NCBI GenBank assembly: GCA_003537645.1
Contig: DPRM01000087.1
Location: forward strand, 36,586 to 100,585
Direction of reading: 5' to 3'
From: Prolixibacteraceae bacterium
GTDB taxonomy: Bacteria; Bacteroidota; Bacteroidia; Bacteroidales; Prolixibacteraceae
DNA: 64,000 bases
A model generated the notes under the pieces. It searched no databases and was not told the DNA's origin. It worked only from the letters and a program-made list of their open reading frames with translations. Of the stretch, positions 35,379-44,249 are shown one piece after another; position 1 is the first letter of the stretch, and every line of letters starts with the position of its first letter. The translations under genes and the position numbers were made by a program.

Positions 35379-36305
35379 TTGTCTTTCCCCACTACATATC
35401 ACGCCAATGGTAAACTGCTTTTAACCGGAGAATATTTGGTTCTTCACGGGGCAAAGGCACTTGCGCTTCCGTTAAAGCTGGGTCAGCAATTAACTGTTCA
35501 GGAAGGATTGGATTCTGCAAACATAATTTGGCAGGCTTTTTACGATGGTAAAATCTGGTTCTCCTGCGAACTGAATCCGAATGATTTTTCGACCATCAAA
35601 ACCAGTCATCCTGAAAAATCGGCTATTCTCCGGAAAATATTTCGGAACATTAAAACACTGAATCCAGACTTTCATCTAAAACCCGGAACGAAAATAGAGA
35701 CCTCTCTGGATGCCAATCCTGAATGGGGTTTTGGCAGTAGCAGCACTTTGGTCAGCCTGCTTTCGCAATGGACTAAAGTAGATCCTTTTGCGCTAAACGA
35801 ACTGGTTTTCAAAGGCTCCGGATTTGACATTGCCTGTGCAAATGCTGACGGGCCAATTTTTTATGTCAGGAATAAACCCGTTGTGCCTGCCAGGCTTACT
35901 TATCCGTTTACCAACCAATTGTTTCTTGTATATTCCGGGCAAAAGAAGGGAACGGCAAGTGAGGTTAGTAATTTCTTGAAAATGAAAACGATGCCCGACG
36001 GTTTGGTTGAAGAGATTTCAATGCTGTCACTGGAATTTGCCAACTGTCGTAATCATGCAACTTTTAATCATTTGATTGTTCAGCACGAAGATATCGTTGG
36101 TAAATTATTAGGGAAATTGCCGGTTAAAATTGAGTATTATCCTGATTTTGAAGGCGAAATAAAATCACTTGGTGCCTGGGGTGGCGATTTTTATCTGATT
36201 TCGACTAAACTCCCTTTTTCAGGCGTAAGAAAATATTTTGAGAATAAAGGATTAACCACTATTTTTAGATGGAATGATCTGATTTTAAAACGGGAAAACC
36301 GATGA
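35379..36305 (+). CDS. GHMP-family kinase of the GYDIA group (candidate phosphomevalonate kinase)
   Basis: 308 residues. ATP-binding GFGSSSTLVSLLS is the GHMP motif 2; KLLLTGEYLVLHGAKALALP is motif 1. KGSGFDIACANADGPIFYV corresponds to the 'GYDIA' signature after which this Bacteroidota family is named (Phe replaces Tyr here). Start is a TTG at 35379; a stop lies just upstream, and no ATG exists before the conserved region. It overlaps mvaD by ATGA. No recognisable phosphomevalonate kinase is present in the cluster, so this protein may fill that step. That is inference. Confidence 0.85.
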   Translation: MSFPTTYHANGKLLLTGEYLVLHGAKALALPLKLGQQLTVQEGLDSANIIWQAFYDGKIWFSCELNPNDFSTIKTSHPEKSAILRKIFRNIKTLNPDFHLKPGTKIETSLDANPEWGFGSSSTLVSLLSQWTKVDPFALNELVFKGSGFDIACANADGPIFYVRNKPVVPARLTYPFTNQLFLVYSGQKKGTASEVSNFLKMKTMPDGLVEEISMLSLEFANCRNHATFNHLIVQHEDIVGKLLGKLPVKIEYYPDFEGEIKSLGAWGGDFYLISTKLPFSGVRKYFENKGLTTIFRWNDLILKRENR

Positions 36306-37354
36306 CCGGAAAAGAAAAAAATACCCATTGGACAAGTAAATGGCGATGCCCGTCGAACATCGCGCTGGTGAAATACTGGGGAAAACATGACTTTCAGAAA
36401 CCAATGAATCCGTCGTTAAGTTTTGTGCTGCAAAATGCTTTTACCGAAACTTCGGTGGAGTTACTCAAGGAAAGCGAGCGGAAAGTTGAGTTTTATTTTG
36501 AAGGAGCAGCCAGTGATTTCGGCGAGCGGATTGAAAAGTATCTCATTCGTCTTTCGTCTCATTTGCCCTGGATTAACAAATACAATTTCAGGATACACAG
36601 CCACAATAGTTTTCCTCATTCGGCCGGTATTGCCTCGTCGGCCTCGTCGTTTGGCGCATTGGCACTGTGTCTGGCCGAAATTGATTTTGCCATTTCAGGA
36701 AAAGAACCCGATCATCCGGATCTATGGATAAAAGCATCGGAACTGGCGCGAATGGGAAGTGGAAGTGCCTGCCGGTCGGTGTATCCCGGGTTTGCCATCT
36801 GGGGACAAACACAATTGTTCGAATCGTGCAGCGACGATCATGCGATGATGGTTTTTGAGGGAATTCATCCGATGTTTTACGGGTTACGCGATGCCATTTT
36901 ATTGGTCGATTCGGGCACCAAAAAAGTTTCAAGTTCGGTTGGTCACGAGTTAATGAATAATCATATTTTTCAACGCTCGCGTATTGCGCAGGCACATCAG
37001 AATATCAGCGAGTTGTATCTTACTTTGCTTACCGGAAATCAGGAGAAATTTATTGAAGTGGTTGAAACCGAAGCGCTGAGTCTGCACGCCATGATGATGA
37101 CTTCCAATCCTTCGTTTTTATTGCTGAAACCCAATAGTCTGGAACTGATCAGCCGGATCAGACGTTTCCGCGAAAAAGCAAAAATCCCGGTTTCATTTAC
37201 CATCGATGCCGGTCCAAACATCCATTTACTCTATTTCAAAAAGGATGAGTTGGATGTGAAAGCTTTTATTGAGCGTGAATTGCTTGATTTCTGTGAAAGT
37301 GGGAAATGGATTGACGACCGGATTGGGAAAGGACCGGAAAGGATAGAAGAATGA
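36302..37354 (+). CDS. mvaD: diphosphomevalonate decarboxylase
   Basis: 350 residues, GHMP fold. The motif WRCPSNIALVKYWGKHDF is diagnostic for mevalonate diphosphate decarboxylase. FPHSAGIASSASSFGALAL is the phosphate loop and MGSGSACRSVYPGFAIWG the active-site region. It converts mevalonate-5-diphosphate to IPP with ATP and CO2 release. It shares ATGA overlaps with both neighbours (36302-36305 and 37351-37354), so the three GHMP genes are translationally coupled. Confidence 0.95.
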   Translation: MTGKEKNTHWTSKWRCPSNIALVKYWGKHDFQKPMNPSLSFVLQNAFTETSVELLKESERKVEFYFEGAASDFGERIEKYLIRLSSHLPWINKYNFRIHSHNSFPHSAGIASSASSFGALALCLAEIDFAISGKEPDHPDLWIKASELARMGSGSACRSVYPGFAIWGQTQLFESCSDDHAMMVFEGIHPMFYGLRDAILLVDSGTKKVSSSVGHELMNNHIFQRSRIAQAHQNISELYLTLLTGNQEKFIEVVETEALSLHAMMMTSNPSFLLLKPNSLELISRIRRFREKAKIPVSFTIDAGPNIHLLYFKKDELDVKAFIERELLDFCESGKWIDDRIGKGPERIEE

Positions 37355-38244
37355 ACTCAAAACTCCTGCTTTTTGGCGAATACGGATTGATGCTTGATGC
37401 GATGGCCTTGTCAGTTCCTTTCGAACGGTTTTCGGGCTATCTCGATTTTGATAGGGATCAATTTCATGCTGAAAGTACCGCTGAAATACGAAAATTTTAC
37501 GAGCATCTAAAAACTGGCGCTGAAAGCGCAAAACTGCATTTTCCCTTCAAACTCGAAATTCTGAAAGCTGATATTGAACGCGGATTGTTTTTCAATTCAA
37601 ATATTCCGCAGCAATATGGACTTGGAAGTTCCGGCGCATTGGTAGCTGCACTTTTTAGCTGGTATGCGGCTGTTTCTGTTCCTGAAGAAGAACTTACACC
37701 TGAAATACTGAAAGCTGATTTTTCGATACTGGAAAGCTTTTTTCATGGAAGAAGTTCGGGCATCGATCCGCTGATTTCATTTCTGAACAAGCCGTTGCTC
37801 ATTGATTCAGAAAAAAAGATTCAACCAGTTCAGTTTGATTTGTCCGAATCAGCATTGTCGTTCGCGTTGATTGACACCGGAACTACCGGAGCAACAGGTC
37901 CATTGGTGCAGCATTTTATCGCCCAGTTTCAAATTCCGGAGTTTGGATTGGCTTTCGAAAAGCAGTTTATTCCGGCCAACAATGGCTGTATTGAGTCATT
38001 GCTAAATGGCAATCAACAAAATTTCTTTCTTTTTCTGGAACAGTTGATTTACTTTCAGTTGCAGCATTTCAGGCGAATGATTCCCGGAAATTTTCACGCA
38101 GTTATTTCTGAAGCGCTTAACGATCAGGTTTTCATTAAGCTGTTGGGTTCGGGAGGCGGCGGTTTTTTGCTTGCAATTGCCAAAACATCAGGTTGCTTGA
38201 ATAAATGGGCAGAAAAGACCGGAACAGAATTGCTGGAAATTTGA
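37351..38244 (+). CDS. mvk: mevalonate kinase
   Basis: 297 residues. Motifs are SKLLLFGEYGLML, QYGLGSSGALVAALF, FFHGRSSGIDPLISFL and KLLGSGGGGFLLAIAK, all of GHMP kinases and in the mevalonate-kinase order. It phosphorylates mevalonate at C5. A close match to galactokinase-type members is less likely given the operon. Last gene of the cluster, followed by a strong terminator. Confidence 0.9.
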   Translation: MNSKLLLFGEYGLMLDAMALSVPFERFSGYLDFDRDQFHAESTAEIRKFYEHLKTGAESAKLHFPFKLEILKADIERGLFFNSNIPQQYGLGSSGALVAALFSWYAAVSVPEEELTPEILKADFSILESFFHGRSSGIDPLISFLNKPLLIDSEKKIQPVQFDLSESALSFALIDTGTTGATGPLVQHFIAQFQIPEFGLAFEKQFIPANNGCIESLLNGNQQNFFLFLEQLIYFQLQHFRRMIPGNFHAVISEALNDQVFIKLLGSGGGGFLLAIAKTSGCLNKWAEKTGTELLEI

Positions 38245-38250
38245 ATCTTT

Positions 38251-38294
38251 AAAAAAAAAGCTGGGCTGAATAAACAATTCAGCCCAGCTTTTTT
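38251..38294. terminator. bidirectional rho-independent terminator
   Basis: AGCTGGGCTGAA (38259-38270) and TTCAGCCCAGCT (38278-38289) form a perfect 12-bp stem with a 7-nt loop. A-tract on the left and T-tract on the right make it active for both strands. It ends the mevalonate operon and the convergent dapL gene. Confidence 0.95.
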
Positions 38295-38298
38295 ATGA

Positions 38299-39528
38299 TT
38301 ATTTCAGGTTTCTGACACGTTCCATTGCTTCCAGCACATTGGCGCGATCGGCAAATGCTGAAAAGCGGAAATAGCCTTCGCCCGACGGGCCAAATCCGGA
38401 ACCGGGTGTTCCTACCACATTGGCCACATTCAGTAATTTATCGAAGAAATCCCACGATTTCATATTGTCCGGAGTTTTAACCCAAACGTAAGGTGCGTTC
38501 ACTCCTCCAAATACGGTGAAGCCGGTTTCTTTCAGGCTTTCGCGCATGATGCGTGCATTTTCGAGGTAATACGCAATCACTTCTTTTACTTGTTTCTTAC
38601 CTTCTTCGGTATATATGGCGGCAGCAGCTTTCTGCACCGGGTACGATACTCCATTGAATTTGGTTGTGTGACGGCGGTTCCACAATGGTTTTACCGGATG
38701 CGCGTTTCCTTCGCTGTCGTAAGCTTTCAGTTCTTTTGGAATAACGGTGAAAGCACAGCGCGTTCCGGTGAAACCTGCTGTTTTTGAGAAACTGCGGAAT
38801 TCGAGCGCCACTTCTTTGGCGCCTTCAATTTCGAAAATCGAATGAGGAATCGTGTCGTCGGTAATGAATGCTTCGTAAGCGGCGTCATACAAAATCACGC
38901 ATTTATTTTCTCTGGCATAGTTCACCCATTTGGTCAGCTCTTCTTTCGAGGCCACTGTTCCGGTCGGGTTGTTTGGGAAACACAGGAAAATAAGGTCGGG
39001 ACGCTCGGTTGGCAATTCAGGAATGAACCCGTTGGCCTCGTTGCATGGCATGTAAATAATGCCTTCAAAATATCCATTTTGCTGAATAGTACCGGTTTTG
39101 CCCGACATTACTGTGGTATCGGCATACACAGGATAAACCGGGTCGCAAATGGCAATTTTATTTCCGGCGCCAAATACTTCCTGAATGTTTCCGGTATCGC
39201 ATTTCGAGCCATCTGAAACAAAAATATCGTCAGCCGAAATATCTACTCCACGGTTTTTGTAGTCGTTCAAAGCGATTGCTTCGCGCAGGAAATCGTAACC
39301 TTGTTCAGGGCCATAGCCTTTAAATGACGAAGCGCTGGCCATTTCGTCAACACCTTCGTGGAAAGCCTTTATCACTGCCGGAACCAGCGGTTGGGTAACA
39401 TCGCCAATTCCCATTCTGATTACTTTTTTATCAGGATTGGCTTCAGCAAATTCGCGTACTCTGCGCCCAATCTCGGGGAACAAATATCCCGCCTGAAGTT
39501 TCAGGTAATTCTCGTTAATTAATGCCAT
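38299..39528 (-). CDS. dapL: LL-diaminopimelate aminotransferase
   Basis: 409 residues, PLP fold-type I aminotransferase. The PLP lysine is Lys249 in [15 protein letters not shown], and other motifs are [40 protein letters not shown] and [12 protein letters not shown]. It makes LL-diaminopimelate from tetrahydrodipicolinate in one step, for lysine and peptidoglycan. The start at 39528 ([20 protein letters not shown]) is chosen because it gives the normal family N-terminus; an upstream in-frame Met would add 15 residues. A minus-strand TAACTTTG box lies at 39571-39578. Confidence 0.96.
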   Translation of the reverse strand: MALINENYLKLQAGYLFPEIGRRVREFAEANPDKKVIRMGIGDVTQPLVPAVIKAFHEGVDEMASASSFKGYGPEQGYDFLREAIALNDYKNRGVDISADDIFVSDGSKCDTGNIQEVFGAGNKIAICDPVYPVYADTTVMSGKTGTIQQNGYFEGIIYMPCNEANGFIPELPTERPDLIFLCFPNNPTGTVASKEELTKWVNYARENKCVILYDAAYEAFITDDTIPHSIFEIEGAKEVALEFRSFSKTAGFTGTRCAFTVIPKELKAYDSEGNAHPVKPLWNRRHTTKFNGVSYPVQKAAAAIYTEEGKKQVKEVIAYYLENARIMRESLKETGFTVFGGVNAPYVWVKTPDNMKSWDFFDKLLNVANVVGTPGSGFGPSGEGYFRFSAFADRANVLEAMERVRNLK

Positions 39529-39570
39529 GATATGATGTTTTAAGTGATAATTTTTCAAATTTCGAGCCTT

Positions 39571-39578
39571 CAAAGTTA
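39571..39578 (-). promoter_or_regulatory. -7 box (TAACTTTG) of dapL
   Basis: On the minus strand this reads TAACTTTG, an exact TAnnTTTG match 43 nt before the dapL start. The -33 element is not obvious. Confidence 0.4.
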
Positions 39579-39969
39579 TAATTTTTTATTTTGAGGCCTT
39601 TTTAGTTTCGATTTTTGTATTCAGAAAATCGCAAATATTTTACAGAGATGTCATCTTGTACCTCTGCAAATGGGGCGACGTTGCTTTGCTCTGGCTTACG
39701 CTAACGCGGAGTACCCCCCCATAGAAGTAAACAATACAGTTGCATTAAGTTATTTAGAATGCTTGTAAATTGCCCCCCCCAGTGAAAGTATTTTGATAAA
39801 AGGGTTACCTTTGGCTCGACTTTGGAATTAACAAACAACATATATATTATAAAAGGGAAAAACTCGGCTCTTTAAAAAGAAACCGGGTTATCACTATTTG
39901 TTTTTTACCGAAAAGGGCAGCAGGACCTGCCCTTTTCAAAACACTTCAAAAGTATTAAAAAACAATAAC
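39579..39969. other. 391-nt intergenic region with poly-C tracts and leader hairpins
   Basis: No gene of credible length is seen. It holds two cytosine homopolymers (7 C at 39714-39720, 8 C at 39773-39780), a TACCTTTG -7-like box at 39806-39813, and two hairpins before the outer-membrane gene. AACTCGG/CCGGGTT lies at 39861-39889, and a perfect 10-bp stem AAAAGGGCAG/CTGCCCTTTT at 39911-39936. The latter, 33 nt from the next ATG, could be an attenuator or mRNA-stabilising structure in the leader. Confidence 0.6.
39911..39936 (+). promoter_or_regulatory. leader hairpin upstream of beta-barrel/TonB operon
   Basis: AAAAGGGCAG (39911-39920), loop CAGGAC, CTGCCCTTTT (39927-39936). The stem is perfect and ends in T residues, so it is terminator-like in the 5' leader of the next gene. 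Role as terminator, attenuator or simple structure is undecided. Confidence 0.5.
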
Positions 39970-40611
39970 ATGAAAAAACTACTTCTAATTTTACTCTTCT
40001 TAAGTTATACTTCAATGTTTAGCTATTCCCAATCCAAAACCGAATTCGGTCTTACCACCGAAGGTTCATGGTTTATGCCCCAGCAATCCTATGGCCGTGA
40101 TTGGTCAACCAAAGCCGGATTTGGCGCCGGGATTGGTGTTTATGCCTCACGAACTATTTTTTACCGTTTTTCGGCAGACATAGGTTTAGCATATCGTTAC
40201 AAACAAATGAAGCGGCATTATGTGGTTTATCTAGATAATACCGATGGATTTGATCCCTATGGATACGGATTTCCTAGGATTGAAGGTTGGGATAAACTCC
40301 CGATGCATTATATCGTTGTGCCTGTTCATTTCCAAATGCTTTTAAGTAAAAGCTTTTTTATTCGAGGAGGTATTGAATCGACCTGGCTGATGAATTACGA
40401 ACATGCGAATGAAAAGCCTGAATACAACTGGACACTTGGATTTGGAAGCCAGAAACACAAATTAAAATGGTCGGTCAATTACATAAAAGGTTTTAAAGAT
40501 CAGGGATTCGGAGACAGAACACCGGAGGCCGATGGCCATTATAAAGGATCGATTAATCGTAACAACATGCTCCAGCTCAACCTCTCGTACCCCATCTGGC
40601 AAAAACAATAA
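39970..40611 (+). CDS. outer-membrane beta-barrel protein
   Basis: 213 residues. A signal peptide (MKKLLLILLFLSYTSMFSYS) is followed by alternating amphipathic strands rich in Tyr/Phe/Gly (WSTKAGFGAGIGVYASRTIF, FSADIGLAYRYKQM, MLQLNLSYPIW). This fits the small 8-stranded barrel family of Bacteroidota (outer-membrane beta-barrel domain). Start at 39970 is the only one that places the signal peptide at the N-terminus. Five bases later the TonB receptor begins, so both are co-expressed and may work together. Confidence 0.8.
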   Translation: MKKLLLILLFLSYTSMFSYSQSKTEFGLTTEGSWFMPQQSYGRDWSTKAGFGAGIGVYASRTIFYRFSADIGLAYRYKQMKRHYVVYLDNTDGFDPYGYGFPRIEGWDKLPMHYIVVPVHFQMLLSKSFFIRGGIESTWLMNYEHANEKPEYNWTLGFGSQKHKLKWSVNYIKGFKDQGFGDRTPEADGHYKGSINRNNMLQLNLSYPIWQKQ

Positions 40612-40615
40612 TAGT

Positions 40616-43000
40616 ATGCGATTTATTACAATTCTGACCTTATTTTTTCTCTCCTTTTCAACAATTGCCCAGCAAAAGCGAACCATTTCCGGTTACGTTA
40701 CCGATGCCCAAACAGGAGAGCGGCTCTATGCAGCTTCAGTTTACGAACAGAATTCGGGTATTGGCACAATCAGCAACCGCTTTGGCTTTTTTAGTTTGAC
40801 ACTAAAGGAAGGGGTGGCTAACTTGAAAATTTCGTTTGTAGGTTACCAGCCACAAACAAAAATCATCAATTTGTCTGCCGACACTTTATTGATGTTTTCA
40901 CTAAAATCGGACAATAAACTTGACGAGGTAGTTGTAAAAGGCAACAGAAATAGTAAGCTGGCCGACAATAGCAAGCTGGGGCACGTTAAACTTTCGGCAA
41001 AAGAACTTGCCAAACTACCTTCTCTGATGGGCGAGAAAGACGTGATGAAAAGCCTGATGATCCTTCCCGGAGTGCAGCAAGGCAGCGAAGGAAGTTCGGG
41101 CATTTTTGTGCGGGGTGGAAGTCCTGACCAGAACCTTATTTTGCTCGACGATGTGCCGTTGTATAATGTATCACATTTGTTTGGTTTCGTGTCGGTTTTT
41201 ACGCCCGAAGCCATCAACAGTATTGACTTTTACAAAGGCGGTTTCCCGGCACGCTATGGAGGACGGCTTTCGTCGGTGGTTGATTTGCGGATGAAAGACG
41301 GGAATAAAAATAAGCGGGAGACCAGCATTAACCTGGGACTTATTTCGAGCCAGTTTACCACCGAAGGCCCCATCAAAAAAGGCGAATCATCGTATTTCTT
41401 TTCTGTTCGCCGAACCTTGCTCGATCTTATATTCAAAGGTGTTGCCAAAGTAGCCCAAAAAAATATGGAAGAACAGGCCATTCCATCGTACGGATTTTAT
41501 GATATTAACGGAAAAATAAATTTCAGGCTGAACGAGAGAAACCATCTTTACTTGAGCTTTTATTCAGGTAAAGACAATTTGTCTTTTGAATACAGCGATC
41601 ACCTGAAATCGACCGAGAAGGAAGAAACCCAAAAAACATCAGGTGCTTTAAATTGGGGGAATGTAATGACCGCGCTGAAGCTAAACTCCCAACTGAATTC
41701 CAAACTATTTGTAAACACTACCTTGAGCGGCAGTATTTTCAATTATGGTAATTTATTTAATGGAAATACCGAAACCATAGTTGGTAGCGATATCTCGAAA
41801 AATAATTTCAGCCTCGAATATCAATCGCAAATCAGGTCGCTTGGCCTGAAAACCGACCTCGATGTTTACAGTAAATCGAACTTGCCGTTTCAAATAGGGC
41901 TGTTTGCCAATGTAAACAACTATTTGCCAGGCAAACAAAAGGTTGCCCGTAACGAAGGGACAGATGAAAATTCGAGCGGAGAAATATCGAGCCTCGATTA
42001 CGGGGTTTACCTCGATAAAAAAATCACCCTTGGGGATAAACTAAGTTTTACGGTGGGTTTGCGTAACGCATTTTATTCCATCCGCAACCAAAAAACATAT
42101 TTCGCTGCCGAACCTCGTTTCAGTATGACATTCATATCAAACGAAAATACGAGCTATCAGGCTTCTTTTGCAAAAATGACCCAACCTATCCACCTTTTAT
42201 CGAACGGCAATGTTGGCTTACCTACCGACATTTGGGTTCCTTCAACCAAACTGATACGGCCTGAAACTTCTGACATTTTTTCCGCAGGAATGAAAAAAGC
42301 AATCCCTTCTGGAATAAAGCTTTCGATGGAAGCCTATTACAAAAGGTTAAACCATGTGATTTCGTTTACTGAGGGAGATGGAATCCTGAATGTTGACCAA
42401 AATTGGGAACAAAAAATTACAGTTGGCAATGGGCGTGCCTGGGGGGTGGAAACTGAAGCCAGGTATAGCAATTCGAAGCTGGAAAGTTGGATTGGATACA
42501 CATTGGCCTGGAACGATAGAAAATTTGACGACATCAACAAAGGCCGTTGGTTTCCTTATCAATACGACCGGCGGCACAAGTTCGATCTGGGAATCATCAT
42601 GAAATTAAACAACGACTGGTCGGCTTCTGCCACCTGGACCTATCAATCGGGAGCTCCGGCTACCTATTCCGGACTGGACTATTCAGGGTTTCCCAATAAT
42701 CTGAACAATGAAACTACTGATTTTTTTACAGGCAAGCCAATTAACTCCGATCGAATCCAGTATTATCCATCAATAAATGGGGTCCGCCTGCCTGCTTACC
42801 ACCGTTTTGACATTGGGTTTACCAAAGAATGGGAAAGGTACGGAAAGAAAAAGGCACTGTCAATAAGTGTTTACAATGTGTATTCAAGGCAAAATCCGTT
42901 TATGGTTTATGCCAAAACCAAACCCGATGGCACTATTGGGCTGAAACAATTCTCTTTATTCCCGGTCATTCCATCAATCAGTTATCGCATTAGTTTTTAA
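40616..43000 (+). CDS. TonB-dependent receptor with CarboxypepD_reg-like domain
   Basis: 794 residues. Signal peptide (RFITILTLFFLSFSTIAQ), then a carboxypeptidase-regulatory-like domain (KRTISGYVTDAQTGERLYAA), then a TonB plug (IFVRGGSPDQNLILLDDVPL, NSIDFYKGGFPARYGGRLSS) and a large beta-barrel ending in a terminal aromatic residue (SYRISF). It is of the DUF4249-linked receptor class. Outer-membrane substrate uptake driven by TonB is family knowledge; the ligand is unknown. Start at 40616 puts the signal peptide first. Confidence 0.93.
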   Translation: MRFITILTLFFLSFSTIAQQKRTISGYVTDAQTGERLYAASVYEQNSGIGTISNRFGFFSLTLKEGVANLKISFVGYQPQTKIINLSADTLLMFSLKSDNKLDEVVVKGNRNSKLADNSKLGHVKLSAKELAKLPSLMGEKDVMKSLMILPGVQQGSEGSSGIFVRGGSPDQNLILLDDVPLYNVSHLFGFVSVFTPEAINSIDFYKGGFPARYGGRLSSVVDLRMKDGNKNKRETSINLGLISSQFTTEGPIKKGESSYFFSVRRTLLDLIFKGVAKVAQKNMEEQAIPSYGFYDINGKINFRLNERNHLYLSFYSGKDNLSFEYSDHLKSTEKEETQKTSGALNWGNVMTALKLNSQLNSKLFVNTTLSGSIFNYGNLFNGNTETIVGSDISKNNFSLEYQSQIRSLGLKTDLDVYSKSNLPFQIGLFANVNNYLPGKQKVARNEGTDENSSGEISSLDYGVYLDKKITLGDKLSFTVGLRNAFYSIRNQKTYFAAEPRFSMTFISNENTSYQASFAKMTQPIHLLSNGNVGLPTDIWVPSTKLIRPETSDIFSAGMKKAIPSGIKLSMEAYYKRLNHVISFTEGDGILNVDQNWEQKITVGNGRAWGVETEARYSNSKLESWIGYTLAWNDRKFDDINKGRWFPYQYDRRHKFDLGIIMKLNNDWSASATWTYQSGAPATYSGLDYSGFPNNLNNETTDFFTGKPINSDRIQYYPSINGVRLPAYHRFDIGFTKEWERYGKKKALSISVYNVYSRQNPFMVYAKTKPDGTIGLKQFSLFPVIPSISYRISF

Positions 43001-43010
43001 TTTATTAGCC

Positions 43011-44105
43011 ATGAACAGAAATTATATACTACTTCTTCTTTTCCTCGTGGTTTCCTGTACCAAAGATTTGGAGCTCTCTTATGAAAAATCGGATCAGACA
43101 ATGGTCGTCAACTGCCTATTTTCAGAAAATGAGGCATGGAAAGTTACATTAACCCGGGTCAAATCGTATCGCGACCAATCGGATACTTATATTGATGATG
43201 CCAGTGTTTTAATCGTTCCTGAAAACAACGATACCATTCATCTGGTCTATTTCAAAGATGGCATTTATGGTTCGGATGAGAAACCAATCAGCGGAGTTCA
43301 ATACAGATTGGTTGTTCGTGATTCCAAAGGAAATACAATCACAGCAAAAAGCTCGATCCCGTTAGAACCAATCATTTCCGACATAAAACCATCAACTCAG
43401 AGAACCACCTATTTCTCAAATGCCAACCTGAGCGATTATACGGTAATGCCTTTGAGTTTCAGGATTTCGGCTAACGATTCCGCTAACTTTGTCCGTTTTT
43501 GCTTTTTTGCTTTCAATACCAAATGGGGATATACCCGGTATATGGTTACAAAAGAGACCATTTCGGAATTGCGCAAATTAGATTTTCCTGAAGCTTATCT
43601 TGGCGAACTCGAAAAATTGATCGGTGTTAGTATGAGCAGTTATGTCTATTTTACGGTAATCCGTGAAATAAGCGAGAAATATGAACTTCCATCCAATGGC
43701 CTTGGTATAGCTGTCTCAAAATTAAAAGAAAAAAAAGTAACAACGCGGTATGAAGATTCCTTTCAATCAGGCTATTTGTTTTCGAACAGCATTGGGTTTA
43801 ACAATGTTTCAAAAGACATCTGGAATGTTTTGGGAGAATATAGTGCTGAGAAAGAATTAACCCTGTTTGTTACCGACGTTCCGGTACTGAACAAGGGGAG
43901 CCAGACCAACTTTAAAGAAGAATACTGGCTTGAAGTAACAGGCATGAGCGAAGACTACTACAAGTACGAGAAATCCTATATCAAACAGGTAAATAATCTG
44001 GACAATCCGTTTGCATCGGTTATTGAAGTGTATTCAAACCTAACCAATGGAGTCGGCATTTTTGCGGGCTACAACAGTCAAATGATTCATTACCACGATT
44101 ATTAA
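43011..44105 (+). CDS. DUF4249 family lipoprotein
   Basis: 364 residues. Lipoprotein signal peptide with lipobox VVSC (LLLLFLVVSCTKDLELSY). The body has the DUF4249 pattern MVVNCLFSENEAWKVTLTR, VSYRDQSDTY-like KSYRDQSDTYIDDASVLI and SGVQYRLVVRDSKGN. DUF4249 proteins are nearly always encoded after a TonB receptor in Bacteroidota, as here (10-nt gap), and are thought to be surface partners of it. The ligand is unknown. Confidence 0.9.
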   Translation: MNRNYILLLLFLVVSCTKDLELSYEKSDQTMVVNCLFSENEAWKVTLTRVKSYRDQSDTYIDDASVLIVPENNDTIHLVYFKDGIYGSDEKPISGVQYRLVVRDSKGNTITAKSSIPLEPIISDIKPSTQRTTYFSNANLSDYTVMPLSFRISANDSANFVRFCFFAFNTKWGYTRYMVTKETISELRKLDFPEAYLGELEKLIGVSMSSYVYFTVIREISEKYELPSNGLGIAVSKLKEKKVTTRYEDSFQSGYLFSNSIGFNNVSKDIWNVLGEYSAEKELTLFVTDVPVLNKGSQTNFKEEYWLEVTGMSEDYYKYEKSYIKQVNNLDNPFASVIEVYSNLTNGVGIFAGYNSQMIHYHDY

Positions 44106-44249
44106 ACAGTTGATTTTAATGCCTGGCCTTATTCCCTGCTCCCGCACACCCTTGACTTATTCGAAAATTAAAATGTTTAAATAAATTCGATAATCGCTAA
44201 ACAAATTTGCCAGAATGTAGTTTGAATTCCTGCATTTAAACTATCAAAA

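Noticed and set aside
39660..39790. Possible insertion-sequence remnant (GGCTTACGCTAACGCGGAG and poly-C flanks)
   Set aside because: No transposase fragment, terminal inverted repeats or target duplication could be seen.
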